Shown here piece after piece: positions 1-8,776 of a DNA stretch of 64,000 bases. The translations under genes and the position numbers were made by a program. The stretch's first letter is position 1, and every line of letters begins with the position of its first letter. This stretch comes from Streptomyces sp. CHD11 (lineage in GTDB: Bacteria > Actinomycetota > Actinomycetes > Streptomycetales > Streptomycetaceae). The stretch is taken from contig NZ_JABTTS010000009.1 in the NCBI RefSeq assembly GCF_018638295.1, forward strand, positions 239,440-303,439, given 5' to 3'. The notes beneath the pieces are model-generated. The model did not search any database and had not been told where the DNA came from. It was given only the letters and a program-made list of their open reading frames with translations.

Positions 1-409
1 CGGTGGCCGTGATCACCAGTAACGGTGCCGAAAATTTCAGGGAGAACACCTGGGCTGTCAGTTGCACTACGCCTGACAGGAGCCCGAAGGCGGCCATCGC
101 GTGTGTCAAGAATACGCGGAGACTACGGCGTCCCCACTGAAGTCGTAGGGCAACACCGGACCCGCTCGTCATCGGGCGTCCTTGCAGGGGTAACGGAAGC
201 GTCCAAGTTGCATGATCCCCCTTTCCCCGCAGACGAATTACCCATGCATCAGGCCTTCGAATCTTCCCGCCGGGCGTTTCGGATCGTTTCCCCTTCCCGG
301 CCCCCTTGAGGCCATCGTCGACGACGGCGATGACCTCCGGACCGTCCTCATCACCGACCTGCTGCCCGAAAGCTACGTCTGGGCCGAACACCAGCTCGAC
401 GCCGAGTAA
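1..409. other. Left edge, no convincing gene; possible gene remnant at 300-409 (+)
   Basis: I see no complete gene here. One frame on the + strand ending with the stop at 407-409 encodes a plausible acidic C-terminus (about 33 residues, ending in ..WAEHQLDAE). The sequence upstream of about position 300 in that frame does not look like protein. It may be the tail of a decayed gene. The first 300 bases are less GC-rich than the surrounding genes, which fits non-coding or relic DNA. Confidence 0.3.
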
Positions 410-1024
410 TCAGCTCTCCGTGCGCGGGAAGGAGATCTCCACCCTCCGGTTCTTCTTGCGGCCGGCTTCCGTGGAGTTGTCGGCGATCGGGTACTGCTCG
501 CCGTAGCCACGGACCTCGTACGTGACGTCCGAGTCGCTCAGTTCCTGGGCGAGGATGCCGTGTACGGCGTTGGCGCGCTTGCGGGACAGGACGTCGCCGT
601 GGGCGGACGAGCCCAGGTTGTCGGTGAAGCCGAAGACGCGGATCCTCGCCGCGTTCTGCTTCTCGATCTCGTCCGCGATGGCGGCGATACGGGACTTCGC
701 CTCGCCGCCGAGCTTGGCGCTGTCCTTGCCGAACAGCACCTCGGCCTGGAGTGCGAACGTGACGCTGGAGTTGGTGTCCTCACGGCGTTCGTCACCGCTT
801 TGGTCCTCGACGACCTGCTTGATGTCCAGGACCTTGGGCTCAGCGAGGGTGGCGCCCTCCGGAAGCTTGAGGTCCGGGTCGTTGGGGTCGAGTTCGACGG
901 GGGCGGAGGCGGTGGCTTCGGTGCCTGGGGGGACGCTGGGGCCGTCGTCGGCGTGGGCCACTCCGGGGCTGACGGCCAGGAGGGTAGCAACGGTTCCGAT
1001 GAGGAACAGGCGGTTGTGAGTCAT
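410..1024 (-). CDS. Secreted OmpA-domain protein, last gene of the Tad locus
   Basis: This 204-residue protein has an N-terminal signal peptide (hydrophobic stretch at about residues 5-24 ending ..GVAHADD) and a C-terminal OmpA-like peptidoglycan-binding domain. Visible OmpA features are the FGKDSAKL strand, the IRVFGFTDNLGS segment and the LSRKRANAV helix, ending in the usual GRKKNRRVEI. The ATG at 1024 is preceded by GGTGAGG at 6-base spacing. A GTG at 1036 that overlaps the upstream stop is an alternative. In a monoderm host the domain should bind cell-wall peptidoglycan, so a role anchoring the Flp/Tad pilus machine in the wall is a reasonable inference from position. Family assignment is firm; the role is inferred. 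Confidence 0.85.
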   Translation of the reverse strand: MTHNRLFLIGTVATLLAVSPGVAHADDGPSVPPGTEATASAPVELDPNDPDLKLPEGATLAEPKVLDIKQVVEDQSGDERREDTNSSVTFALQAEVLFGKDSAKLGGEAKSRIAAIADEIEKQNAARIRVFGFTDNLGSSAHGDVLSRKRANAVHGILAQELSDSDVTYEVRGYGEQYPIADNSTEAGRKKNRRVEISFPRTES

Positions 1025-1032
1025 CCTCTGCC

Positions 1033-1614
1033 TCACCCAGAAATCTGGATGGTGCCGCTGGCGAACATGGGCAACTGGACGGACACTTCCGTTGTCGCAC
1101 TTGGCGGCGCAGGGAACTGCATGAAGACCGGCAATGATTCGCCAGACTTCAGGTTCGGGAAATTGGTCGTCGTCAGCGGCCGACCGTCGGTGTCACGCAA
1201 CACGTAGTAGCGCTTCTTACCCTTCGAGTCGACCAATGTGGCTCCGCCAAGAGACCTACCGTTCCGAATGATCTCGGATTCGTTTCCGCTCAGCTGAGCA
1301 GGCACGATGGCCACTTCACTCCCGTCATTCTTCATTTCACCACCTACGGTCAGAAAACCCCCGGAATCCCTCACCGCAGAGGTGATCGTGAGGAGAAGGC
1401 CGCCAGGTCCCTTCAACTCCGTCAAGGGTTCTTCTGCCTGATTCTCCTGCGCGCTCGGGTCGGATCCCTTCTCCTTGGAAGCGGAAGTCGATGCCTTCGG
1501 CTGCTTGTCGTCGTCGCCGCCCCCGCCGCACCCGGCCACACCGACGGCCAGCACGGCCGCAGTGGTCAGCACGACCATCCCCCTGCGGGCCTTCGTAGTG
1601 AACCGCATGCTCAT
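1033..1614 (-). CDS. Putative lipoprotein of the Tad locus
   Basis: This 193-residue protein starts with a basic N-terminus, a hydrophobic core and a lipobox (VAGC, then a glycine run and acidic residues), so it should be a membrane-anchored lipoprotein. A Ser/Thr/Lys/Glu-rich linker follows, then a beta-rich domain of about 130 residues resembling the immunoglobulin-like folds common in actinobacterial lipoproteins. It lies between the TadG-like gene and the OmpA-domain gene, and its stop sits just upstream of the OmpA start, so the genes are probably cotranscribed. A second in-frame ATG two codons in could be the true start. The precise function is unknown. Confidence 0.75.
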   Translation of the reverse strand: MSMRFTTKARRGMVVLTTAAVLAVGVAGCGGGGDDDKQPKASTSASKEKGSDPSAQENQAEEPLTELKGPGGLLLTITSAVRDSGGFLTVGGEMKNDGSEVAIVPAQLSGNESEIIRNGRSLGGATLVDSKGKKRYYVLRDTDGRPLTTTNFPNLKSGESLPVFMQFPAPPSATTEVSVQLPMFASGTIQISG

Positions 1615-1647
1615 GCCTTTGCTTCCTTCATCACTCGTCGTTCACTG

Positions 1648-2253
1648 TCAGTCGGCCAGATGGACATCGAAGAGGTCCTCGGGTTTCGGCAGCAGTTCCT
1701 CAGGGGTCTCGGGGGTCAGCTTCCACTCCGCGCCCCCTTTACAGGTCAGCAGAGGCAGTATTTCCTCCTCTGCTTCTTCTGCTGGAACGTCGAACCCACA
1801 ACGAGGATCGATCACGGCTTTGGCGGACGCCTGCGACCTCTTGTTCTCCGTGCCAGGAACGACGGAGTCCCCCACGGTGTCGTTGGTTTCCACTTCCACC
1901 GTGTACGCAAGCGGCGCGACCGGAGCACAACTCAGCAGTGCAGCATCGTTCTGCGCGGCAAGCTGTTCGGCCCGCCAGCACGACGGTTCGACTCCCGAAG
2001 CCACGCCGTCGAAGATCTCTTGCCATTGAGCCGGATCGAGGACATTCTGCACCCACGTACCCGCGAGCTGATCCCGCTTGTCCTGAGCAGCCGCGAGTGC
2101 TGCCGCGTCAGCGGCTGTCTGCGCATCGCTACGGTTCGCGGCGGCCTGGCCGACCGCGAAGTACGCGAACGCAAGGAAGAGCAGGCCCCCCACCACCGTG
2201 ATGTAGATGGGGAATGCCTGCCCTGCGTCGCCGTGATGAAGACGTCGGATCAG
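1648..2253 (-). CDS. TadG-like pilus assembly protein (start codon uncertain)
   Basis: The protein begins with a DAGQAFPIYI sequence, a single hydrophobic helix, and an alanine-rich segment with the TAADAAALAAAQD signature typical of TadE/TadG-type pseudopilins. An extracytoplasmic domain with several cysteines follows. It should be a membrane-anchored minor component of the Flp pilus machine. No ATG, GTG or TTG occurs between the flp stop region and the hydrophobic helix in this frame. The coordinate given assumes a CTG overlapping the flp TGA (CTGA). GTG codons at 2196 and 2193 lie inside the membrane helix and would remove the conserved N-terminus. It directly follows flp, so coupling is likely. 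The family call is good; the start is unresolved. Confidence 0.7.
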   Translation of the reverse strand: MIRRLHHGDAGQAFPIYITVVGGLLFLAFAYFAVGQAAANRSDAQTAADAAALAAAQDKRDQLAGTWVQNVLDPAQWQEIFDGVASGVEPSCWRAEQLAAQNDAALLSCAPVAPLAYTVEVETNDTVGDSVVPGTENKRSQASAKAVIDPRCGFDVPAEEAEEEILPLLTCKGGAEWKLTPETPEELLPKPEDLFDVHLAD

Positions 2254-2441
2254 GTGATCTTGGCGATCTGTGCCGTGATCGCGTTGAGGATCGTCTGCCC
2301 GATGTCCGTCCCCGTGATCGCCAGCACGATCGCCACGACCACCGCGATGATGCCCAGGTACTCCACCGCGGTCTGGCCCTTGTCGTTGCGGGCTGCGCGG
2401 GAGTGGAGGTAAGTGACGGTCGTGTTGATCCAGTTGCTCAT
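2250..2441 (-). CDS. flp: Flp-type pilin
   Basis: This 63-residue protein is the structural pilin candidate. It has a short basic N-terminus, the diagnostic GQTAVEYLG segment (Glu at +5 of the presumed prepilin cleavage site) and a single hydrophobic helix rich in Val, Ile and Ala. Flp/Fap pilins are typically 50-80 residues, so the length fits. The ATG at 2441 is preceded by GGAGGGG with good spacing. About 160 bases separate it from the response regulator upstream, enough for its own promoter, as expected for a pilin needed in high copy. Its stop overlaps the TadG-like reading frame. Confidence 0.9.
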   Translation of the reverse strand: MSNWINTTVTYLHSRAARNDKGQTAVEYLGIIAVVVAIVLAITGTDIGQTILNAITAQIAKIT

Positions 2442-2601
2442 GGTGGTCCCCTCCGGCTGACGCGGTGGCGGCCTCTGTCGCGGGGCCGCTCTCGACATGG
2501 GCAACGTACGGTCCGTCGCCCTGTCCTCCAGAGGGCCCCAGGGCCCAAATCCGGGCCCAATCGCGGGGCCGCCACTTCTTGATTCCCGTCGTCACCGGAG
2601 G

Positions 2602-3471
2602 TCACCCCACCCCTCGGCCCGAGCCCGGCGCCGTGCCGAGCCACTTTGCCGCGGCCTCGGAACGGCTGGTGCTGTGGAGCTTCGCGAAGATGCGGTTGAT
2701 GTGGTTCTTGACCGTCTTCTCGCTGATGAAGCACGTGGAGGCGATCTGCCGGTTGTTCATGCCGGAGGAGATGAGGTCCATGATCTCCGCCTCCCTCGCG
2801 CTCAGTTGGAACCTGGACCTGTCGGGTACGGCCGGGCGGCCGCTTGTCCACCCAGACGACGACTGTGCCACATCCGGTTGCAGTTGCGAAAGGTTTTCCG
2901 CAGAAGTAGGCGGGGGCGGGATGTGGTGGAGGCCGAGTGGGGGCGGTTCGCGGTGGGTTGTGGTGTCGGCACCCAACCCCTCTGGTAGCGGACCTCCCGA
3001 GCCGACTCCCTGGCGGAGTTGCGAGAGCAACGCCCCCGCCGCTGTCGGGGTGAAGTGGGGACGGCCCTCCTTGATGTCGCGTACGGCCGCCACCAGCTGG
3101 TCCGCCGTGAACTCGCCGTGGACCAGATAGCCGCCCGCCCCCCTGCGCAACGCCTCCTGGACGATGTCCGACTCCCTGCTGTACGTCAGCATCATGACCG
3201 GGGCGATGCCGACCAGGTGCGGAAGGGCCGAGATGCCGTCCACACCGGGCATGCGGACGTCCAGGAGGATGACGTCGGGGCGGTGGGTACGGGCCGCCTC
3301 GTAGGCTTCCCGGCCGTCCGCCGCCTCCGCCGCCACCGTGATGTCGTCGCGGCCGGTGAGGAGGGCGGTCAGGCCCGCGCGGACCACCGGGTTGTCGTCC
3401 ACCACCACCACGCGGAGCGAGGCGGGGGGCGGCGCGACGTGCTCGAAGGGATGGGGCGGTGGTGTGCTCAT
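2602..3471 (-). CDS. LuxR-type response regulator of the Tad locus
   Basis: This 289-residue regulator has an N-terminal receiver domain (acidic pocket VVDDN near residue 25; phospho-acceptor Asp71 in VILLDVRMPG). A long proline-rich linker (about residues 155-205) joins it to a C-terminal LuxR/NarL HTH beginning LSAREAEIM and containing the EKTVKNHINRIF recognition-helix motif. Its start overlaps the stop of the histidine kinase by ATGA, so the two are translationally coupled and form a cognate pair. The gene sits inside the Tad cluster directly upstream of flp, so it most likely controls pilin or whole-locus expression. Confidence 0.92.
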   Translation of the reverse strand: MSTPPPHPFEHVAPPPASLRVVVVDDNPVVRAGLTALLTGRDDITVAAEAADGREAYEAARTHRPDVILLDVRMPGVDGISALPHLVGIAPVMMLTYSRESDIVQEALRRGAGGYLVHGEFTADQLVAAVRDIKEGRPHFTPTAAGALLSQLRQGVGSGGPLPEGLGADTTTHREPPPLGLHHIPPPPTSAENLSQLQPDVAQSSSGWTSGRPAVPDRSRFQLSAREAEIMDLISSGMNNRQIASTCFISEKTVKNHINRIFAKLHSTSRSEAAAKWLGTAPGSGRGVG

Positions 3472-5048
3472 GGCATGGCCTCCGTCGAAGTTGTCGGCGT
3501 CACCGCCGCGAGCGGGAGCTCCAGGCGGACCTCCGTGCCCTGGGCGAGGGTGCCGCGGCCTATGCGGATGCGGGCGCCGACCGAGGCGGCGCGCTCCACC
3601 ATGCCCACCAGACCGAAGTGACCCGCCCTGCGCAGGTGTGCGAGGTTCGTGCCCGGCGGGAGGCCGGCGCCGTCGTCGTAGACGCTGATGCGGAGCAGGT
3701 CCCCGTGGACTCCCGCGCGGACGTCGACCCTGGTCGCTCCCGCGTGGCGGTGGGCGTTCTCCAGGGCTTCCTGGGCGATGGTGAGAAGCTGGCGGGCCAC
3801 GGCCGGGGGGACCGGGGGGACGGTGTCCTCGCCGGTCGGGCCGTAGAACGCCGGCAGGCCGGTGCGTTTACTGAAGTCCCGTGTGCGAGCGGCGAGTTCC
3901 ACGAGTACGTCCGTGCCCTGGCCGGGGTCCGACTCGCGGCGGAGGTCGGCCAGGAGTTCGCGTGATTCGGCTGCGGCCCTGCGGGCCGAGCGGGCCACCA
4001 GATCCGCCTGCTGTTTCACCAGGTCCGGGTCGATGCGCGGGGAGCCCGCCGTGGCGGTCAGGCTGTCCGCCGCCAGGGCCACTCCGTGCAGGGTCTTGGC
4101 CACCGAGTCGTGCATCTCGCGGGCCAGGCGGGCGCGTTCCGCACTGACCGCCTCCGTGACGGCCAGACGGGCCTGGACGGTCGTCAGCGCCTGGGTGGCG
4201 CGGCCCAGGTGCAGCATCAGTTTGCGCAGGCTGGAGCCGACGGCACCGGCGATCACGCAGAGGCCGGGGAGGAGGAGTGTCTGTGCCAGGTCCGTGTGCG
4301 GGTCCTCCACGGTCGCGTAGACGAGCAGGAGGACCAGTCCCTGGAGGGAGGCGAACACGGCGGCGCCGCGCCAGCCGTAGACGAGGCCCGCGAGGAGGGG
4401 GGTGCAGACACTGACGTAGGCGAGGGTGGTGTCCGGGCCGGCGGAGACCAGGAGCAGGGCGCCGAAGAGGGTGTCCGCGGCCAGGAGGGCGGGGTGGCGC
4501 AGGAGGAGGGGGCCGAAGCGTTCCCAGTCGCGGAAGAGGACGTAGGACGCCATGAAGGTGACGACCACGGCGGTGGCGACGAGGCGGGTGCCCCAGCCGG
4601 GGCCGGCGTTGAGCAGGGCGGAGGGGGCGGCGAGGGCGATCATCGCCAGGCGGAAGCCGAAGACCTGCCGGCACAGGGCTTGTAGGGCGTTGGCCTGGAT
4701 GCGTGCGTCCGGTGCGGCTTGTGGGGGGTGCGTCCGGCCTTCGGCCGGATGTGGGTCCCCCGCCGCGCCACCCGTGCGGGTCTCGTGGCCGGGTGCGGAT
4801 GCGGGTGCGGATGGTCCTTGTGGGGGCCCGGCGCCGTCGGCGGCTGCGGGCTCGTGGGACCGGCTCACCGCCGCCGGTTCCCAGCCCGCCGGCAGCATCG
4901 GCGTCACCGACGTCACCGGGATGTCCGGGGCGCCCGTCCTCGCGTGCGGCGGCAGGACCGTGCCCGCCGGTGGGGTGGTGATCTCCGACGGCTCGGCGGC
5001 CGGGCGGCGGAGCCGTCGCGTGAGCGTGCGTTCCCTGGTCGTCGTCAT
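3468..5048 (-). CDS. Sensor histidine kinase (HisKA_3 type) of the Tad locus
   Basis: The 526-residue kinase has an unusually long, disordered, Pro/Ala-rich N-terminal tail of about 115 residues. About five or six hydrophobic membrane segments follow (residues about 128-275), then a HisKA_3 dimerisation domain with the phospho-acceptor His313 in REMHDSVAKT, and an ATPase domain with an N-box (ALENAHRHAGA) and G-box (DDGAGLPPG). It overlaps the response regulator by ATGA and lies 15 bases downstream of tadC, so it appears to be part of the Tad operon. The signal is unknown. No extracellular sensor domain is visible, so sensing probably occurs in the membrane. Confidence 0.92.
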   Translation of the reverse strand: MTTTRERTLTRRLRRPAAEPSEITTPPAGTVLPPHARTGAPDIPVTSVTPMLPAGWEPAAVSRSHEPAAADGAGPPQGPSAPASAPGHETRTGGAAGDPHPAEGRTHPPQAAPDARIQANALQALCRQVFGFRLAMIALAAPSALLNAGPGWGTRLVATAVVVTFMASYVLFRDWERFGPLLLRHPALLAADTLFGALLLVSAGPDTTLAYVSVCTPLLAGLVYGWRGAAVFASLQGLVLLLVYATVEDPHTDLAQTLLLPGLCVIAGAVGSSLRKLMLHLGRATQALTTVQARLAVTEAVSAERARLAREMHDSVAKTLHGVALAADSLTATAGSPRIDPDLVKQQADLVARSARRAAAESRELLADLRRESDPGQGTDVLVELAARTRDFSKRTGLPAFYGPTGEDTVPPVPPAVARQLLTIAQEALENAHRHAGATRVDVRAGVHGDLLRISVYDDGAGLPPGTNLAHLRRAGHFGLVGMVERAASVGARIRIGRGTLAQGTEVRLELPLAAVTPTTSTEAMP

Positions 5049-5063
5049 CTCGGCGGCCCCGTC

Positions 5064-5951
5064 CTACTCGCCCGTGATCGAGCCGAAGTCGGTGCCGGAG
5101 CCCAGGATCAGACCGGCGCCGAGGAGGATCATCGTGGCCGGGACCATGAACGTGGTGATCATCAGGGTGGCCTTGGGGACCGCGCGGGCCGCCTTCCGGC
5201 GGGCGTTCTGCGCGTCCGTACGGCGCATGTCCTTGGCCAGGGACACCAGTGTGTCGACGATCGGCGCGCCCAGCTCCTCCCCCTGCTGCAACGCCGTCAC
5301 GAACATCGCCACCTGCTCGGAGTCGTTGCGGCGGCGCAGTTCCGCGAACGCCTGTCTGCGGCTCATGCCCAGGTCCATCTGGCGCAGTGTGATGCGCAGT
5401 TCGTCCGCCCACGGCCCCTCGTACTTCGTCGACACGCGGTCCAGGGCCTGCCGGAAGCCCAGGCCCGCGCTCACCACCACGGCCAGGACGTCCAGGAAGT
5501 CGGGCAGGGTGCGCTCGATGACGTCCTTGCGGATGCGGATCGCCGACCAGATGCCGACCTCCGTCCAGAACGCCCCGAAGGCGAGCAGCAGCAGCGCCAC
5601 GAAGAGCTGTCCGCGCAGGAGGAAGACCAGGCAGCCGACCGCGCCCAGGGCGCCGTACACCGCGCGGCGGGCGGCGTAACGGTCGATGGTGAGGCCGCCG
5701 GGGTTGCCCGCCAGGTCGATCCTGCGGCGGTACCGGGCGACCCGCGCCGGGCCCATGAGGCGCAGCACGGCGGGGGCGTGGCGCATGCCCATGCGGTCGA
5801 CAAGGGAGTCGACCGCGCCGGTGCGCGTGGAGCCGACCTCCAGGGCCAGCATCAGGTCGCCGGGGAGTCTCGCCTCGGCCCGGTACATGCGGATGCCGGC
5901 GAAGGCGCCCCAGACGCCGAGGCCCATCAGCAGCGCGAGCAGAAGTCCCAT
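5064..5951 (-). CDS. tadC: TadC-like inner-membrane platform protein (T2SS F family)
   Basis: This 295-residue membrane protein has a hydrophobic N-terminal helix, a central hydrophobic region, and a T2SSF domain with the motif DFLDVLAVVVSAGLGFRQAL followed by helix-rich sequence ending in hydrophobic segments. TadC with TadB forms the membrane platform on which the TadA ATPase drives pilus assembly. It starts 21 bases after the end of tadB and continues the tadA-tadB-tadC order typical of Tad loci. Confidence 0.9.
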   Translation of the reverse strand: MGLLLALLMGLGVWGAFAGIRMYRAEARLPGDLMLALEVGSTRTGAVDSLVDRMGMRHAPAVLRLMGPARVARYRRRIDLAGNPGGLTIDRYAARRAVYGALGAVGCLVFLLRGQLFVALLLLAFGAFWTEVGIWSAIRIRKDVIERTLPDFLDVLAVVVSAGLGFRQALDRVSTKYEGPWADELRITLRQMDLGMSRRQAFAELRRRNDSEQVAMFVTALQQGEELGAPIVDTLVSLAKDMRRTDAQNARRKAARAVPKATLMITTFMVPATMILLGAGLILGSGTDFGSITGE

Positions 5952-5972
5952 GTCGGTCAGCCTCCTCGCCGG

Positions 5973-6917
5973 TCAGACGTCGATGCGGGACAGTCGGCGG
6001 ATGAGGACGAAGCCGACGGCGTACAGCCCGAAGGCGATGATCACCGCGACCTGGCCGGCCGGTGAGCCGGTCATGCGCTCGAGGGCGCCGTCCTTGACAC
6101 CGTTCATCAGGAACAACGAGCCGACGCCGAGGACGGGCACGGCGTACGACGTCAAGCTGACCTGGGAGAGCTGGGTGCGGACCTCGCGCCTCGTCTCCTT
6201 GCGCTCCTCCAGCGTCTCCGTCAGGTTGCGCAGCGCGCTCACCACCTGGCCGCCCGCCCGGCTGGACAGCACCAGCGTGGTGACCAGGACGACCAGTTCC
6301 CGGGAGGGGAGCCGGTCGGCGAGTTCGCCGAGGGCGTCGTCCATGGTGGCGCCCAACGCGAGCTGGTTGGCGACCTTGGCCAGTTCCTCGCCCGCCGGTG
6401 CCTCCAGTTCCTCCGCCGCCATGCCGATGGCCGTACGGAGCGCCAGGCCGGCCTGGGTGGCGTTGGCCAGGATGCGCGCCAGCTCCGGGAGCTGGTTGAT
6501 GAACCGTTCGATGCGTTTCTGACGTTGCCAGTGGAGGAACTGCCAGGCCGCCCAGACGCCGAGGAGACCGGCGATCGGGCCGAAGAAGGGGGCGAGGGTG
6601 GACTGCCCGATCAGCCAGAGTCCGGCGACGCCGGCGAGCATGGCGGCGAAGAACTCGCCGGGGGTGACGTCCAGGCCGGTGGCCAGCAGGCGCAGTTCGA
6701 GTTTCCGGCCGAGCCTGGTGCGGCGCAGGCGGCGGTCCAGGGTGGGGAAGTGGCGCCGGCGGCCGGCGACCGGGATCTGTCCGGTGGCCGAGAGCCGGTC
6801 GACCAGTGCCTGGCGCTGCGCCCTGCCGGAGGCGTAGGAATGCACACCGACGACCGCGAGTACACAGGTCAGCAGGGCGACACCGGTGGTCAGCGTGGTC
6901 AGGTTCTGCAGCTCCAT
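5973..6917 (-). CDS. tadB: TadB-like inner-membrane platform protein (T2SS F family)
   Basis: This 314-residue protein has an N-terminal membrane helix, a basic cytoplasmic segment, two central hydrophobic helices (about residues 90-130), and a T2SSF domain with the conserved ELARILANATQAGLALRTAI stretch, ending with two C-terminal membrane helices. It is the partner of TadC in the pilus platform. It lies 9 bases downstream of tadA, consistent with one operon. Confidence 0.9.
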   Translation of the reverse strand: MELQNLTTLTTGVALLTCVLAVVGVHSYASGRAQRQALVDRLSATGQIPVAGRRRHFPTLDRRLRRTRLGRKLELRLLATGLDVTPGEFFAAMLAGVAGLWLIGQSTLAPFFGPIAGLLGVWAAWQFLHWQRQKRIERFINQLPELARILANATQAGLALRTAIGMAAEELEAPAGEELAKVANQLALGATMDDALGELADRLPSRELVVLVTTLVLSSRAGGQVVSALRNLTETLEERKETRREVRTQLSQVSLTSYAVPVLGVGSLFLMNGVKDGALERMTGSPAGQVAVIIAFGLYAVGFVLIRRLSRIDV

Positions 6918-6926
6918 GGACGGTCC

Positions 6927-8264
6927 CTACCTGGCTTCTCTGGTGGCGAGCTGGTCGGCGGACTGGGCGATGCCGAACGCCTGCGGGACGGGCTGGCTCG
7001 CCATGTAGAGGCGGTCGGCGGTGCGGCGCGGGAGGGGGTAGTGCTCGAAGGCGCCGTAGATCCGGCCGTCGGCGGTCATCGGGCGGGCGTGGAAGCGGGC
7101 CACCGTGGCCAGCCGGTAGGGCTCCGAGCCGTGGCTCTCCAGCAGGGCGATCTCGGTGATGCGGCGGGCGCCGTCGGCGAACCGGGTGAGCTGGACGATC
7201 ACGTCGACGGCGCTGTTGATCTGGTCGTGCAGCGCCACGAAGGGAATCTCCACGTCGGACATGGAGGCGAGGGTCTGCAGCCGCATCAGCGCGTCCTCGG
7301 CGCTGTTGGCGTGGACGGTGGCGAGGGAGCCGTCGTGGCCGGTCGACATGGCCTGGAGCATGTCGAGGGACTCGCCGCCGCGGACCTCACCGACGACGAT
7401 GCGGTCGGGGCGCATGCGCAGGGAGTTGCGGACGAGGTCGCGGATGGTGATCTTGCCCTTGCCCTCGACGTTGGGCGGGCGGGACTCCAGGCGGATGACG
7501 TGCGGCTGCTGGAGCTGGAGTTCGGCGGAGTCCTCGATGGTGATGATGCGTTCGCCCTCGGGGATCAGGCCCGAGAGGGCGTTGAGGAGGGTCGTCTTCC
7601 CGGTGCCGGTCGCGCCCGACACGATGACGTTGAAGCGCGCCTGCACCAGTCCCGCCAGCAGGTACAGCATCTGCTCGTCGAGCGAGCCGAGGCCGATGAG
7701 TTCCTGGAGGGTGAAGGAGCGCGGGAAGCGGCGGATGGTGAGGGTGGCGCCGGTCAGGGACAGCGGCGGGATGATGACGTTGACGCGCTCACCGGAGGGG
7801 AGGCGGGCGTCGACCATCGGGTTCGACTCGTCGACGCGGCGGTTGACGGTGGAGACGATGCGTTCGATCGTCTGCATCAGCTGGTCGTTGGAGGCGAAGC
7901 GCATGGGGAGCTGCTCCACCCGGCCGCCGCGCTCCACGAAGATCGCGTCGGGACCGTTCACCATGATCTCGGTGATCGACGCGTCCTCCAGCAGGGGTTC
8001 CAGGATGCCGAGGCCGAGTGCCTCGTCGACGACGCGGCGGATCAGCTGGGAGCGCTCGACGGTCGACAGGACCGGGCCCTCGCGGCTGATGATGTGGCCG
8101 AGGACGCGTTCCAGCCGGGCCCGGCGTTCGGCCGCGGCCAGCGAGCTCATCTCCGCGAGGTCGATCTCCTCCAGGAGCTTGGCGCGGTAGGAGGCGACCC
8201 GGTGGCCGTCCTCGCCCCGCCCGGCCGTCTCCTCGGGGGAGTTGATGCGTGCCCGCAGGCTCAT
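6927..8264 (-). CDS. tadA: TadA/CpaF secretion ATPase
   Basis: This 445-residue ATPase powers Flp pilus assembly. It has an N-terminal helical domain, a Walker A motif (SGATGTGKTTLLNAL), an Asp box (ITIEDSAELQL), an atypical Walker B with DRIVVGEVRGGE, and the His box region (MSTGHDGSLATVHAN), all typical of the TadA/VirB11 family. Length and motif order match CpaF-type ATPases. It is followed closely by tadB and tadC and preceded by the pseudopilin genes. Confidence 0.95.
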   Translation of the reverse strand: MSLRARINSPEETAGRGEDGHRVASYRAKLLEEIDLAEMSSLAAAERRARLERVLGHIISREGPVLSTVERSQLIRRVVDEALGLGILEPLLEDASITEIMVNGPDAIFVERGGRVEQLPMRFASNDQLMQTIERIVSTVNRRVDESNPMVDARLPSGERVNVIIPPLSLTGATLTIRRFPRSFTLQELIGLGSLDEQMLYLLAGLVQARFNVIVSGATGTGKTTLLNALSGLIPEGERIITIEDSAELQLQQPHVIRLESRPPNVEGKGKITIRDLVRNSLRMRPDRIVVGEVRGGESLDMLQAMSTGHDGSLATVHANSAEDALMRLQTLASMSDVEIPFVALHDQINSAVDVIVQLTRFADGARRITEIALLESHGSEPYRLATVARFHARPMTADGRIYGAFEHYPLPRRTADRLYMASQPVPQAFGIAQSADQLATREAR

Positions 8265-8362
8265 GAGTCGCTTGCTCCTCGTCCTTGTTCCCGGTCGTCG
8301 TCCCGCGTGTTCCTGGTTGTCGTGCCGGTCGCTCCCTGGTGGTCGTCCTGGTCGTGGTCGTG

Positions 8363-8776
8363 TCAGTGGTCGATGGGCATCGTGGCGGTCTTGCGGGCGG
8401 GGCCGAAGTCCCAGCCCGGGACGATCGACGGGATGTCGACCGTGGCGGTGACGGTGACCTCCTCGCCGCCCTCCGCCGCCGCGCAGTCGGTGCCACCGGC
8501 CAGCCAGGAGCTGACGGCGGCCGTGCAGGCCCCGCCGGCTCCCTGGTCCAGCGAGGCGCTGCGCGCTCCCGCCCGGGCGGCGGTGCCGGCCTGCTGGGCG
8601 GTGTACGCGATGAGGCCGAGCTGGACGACGGCCATGCCGACGATGAGCAGGATGGGGAGGAAGCCCAGGTACTCGAGTGCCGCCTGCCCGCGGTCACGGT
8701 CACGGTCACGAATGGTGCGCGTGCGCCGGCCGAGCCGACCCGGCCCGCTGCGCCGCTGTGCTGTCCGGGTCCTCAT
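8363..8776 (-). CDS. TadE-like pseudopilin (second of two)
   Basis: The 137-residue protein has a basic N-terminus rich in Arg-Asp pairs, a RGQAALEYLGFLPI processing-like motif, one hydrophobic helix (LLIVGMAVVQLGLIAYT) and a small extracytoplasmic domain with cysteines at CTAAV and DCAAAE. This is the layout of TadE-type minor pseudopilins. Its ATG overlaps the stop of the preceding TadE-like gene (ATGA). A gap of about 98 bases separates it from tadA, so a separate promoter or a processing site could lie there. Confidence 0.88.
   Translation of the reverse strand: MRTRTAQRRSGPGRLGRRTRTIRDRDRDRGQAALEYLGFLPILLIVGMAVVQLGLIAYTAQQAGTAARAGARSASLDQGAGGACTAAVSSWLAGGTDCAAAEGGEEVTVTATVDIPSIVPGWDFGPARKTATMPIDH

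Noticed and set aside
2541..2558. Terminator hairpin (GGGCCC repeats) between response regulator and flp
   Set aside because: Only 6-bp arms that are each self-complementary; too weak to claim.
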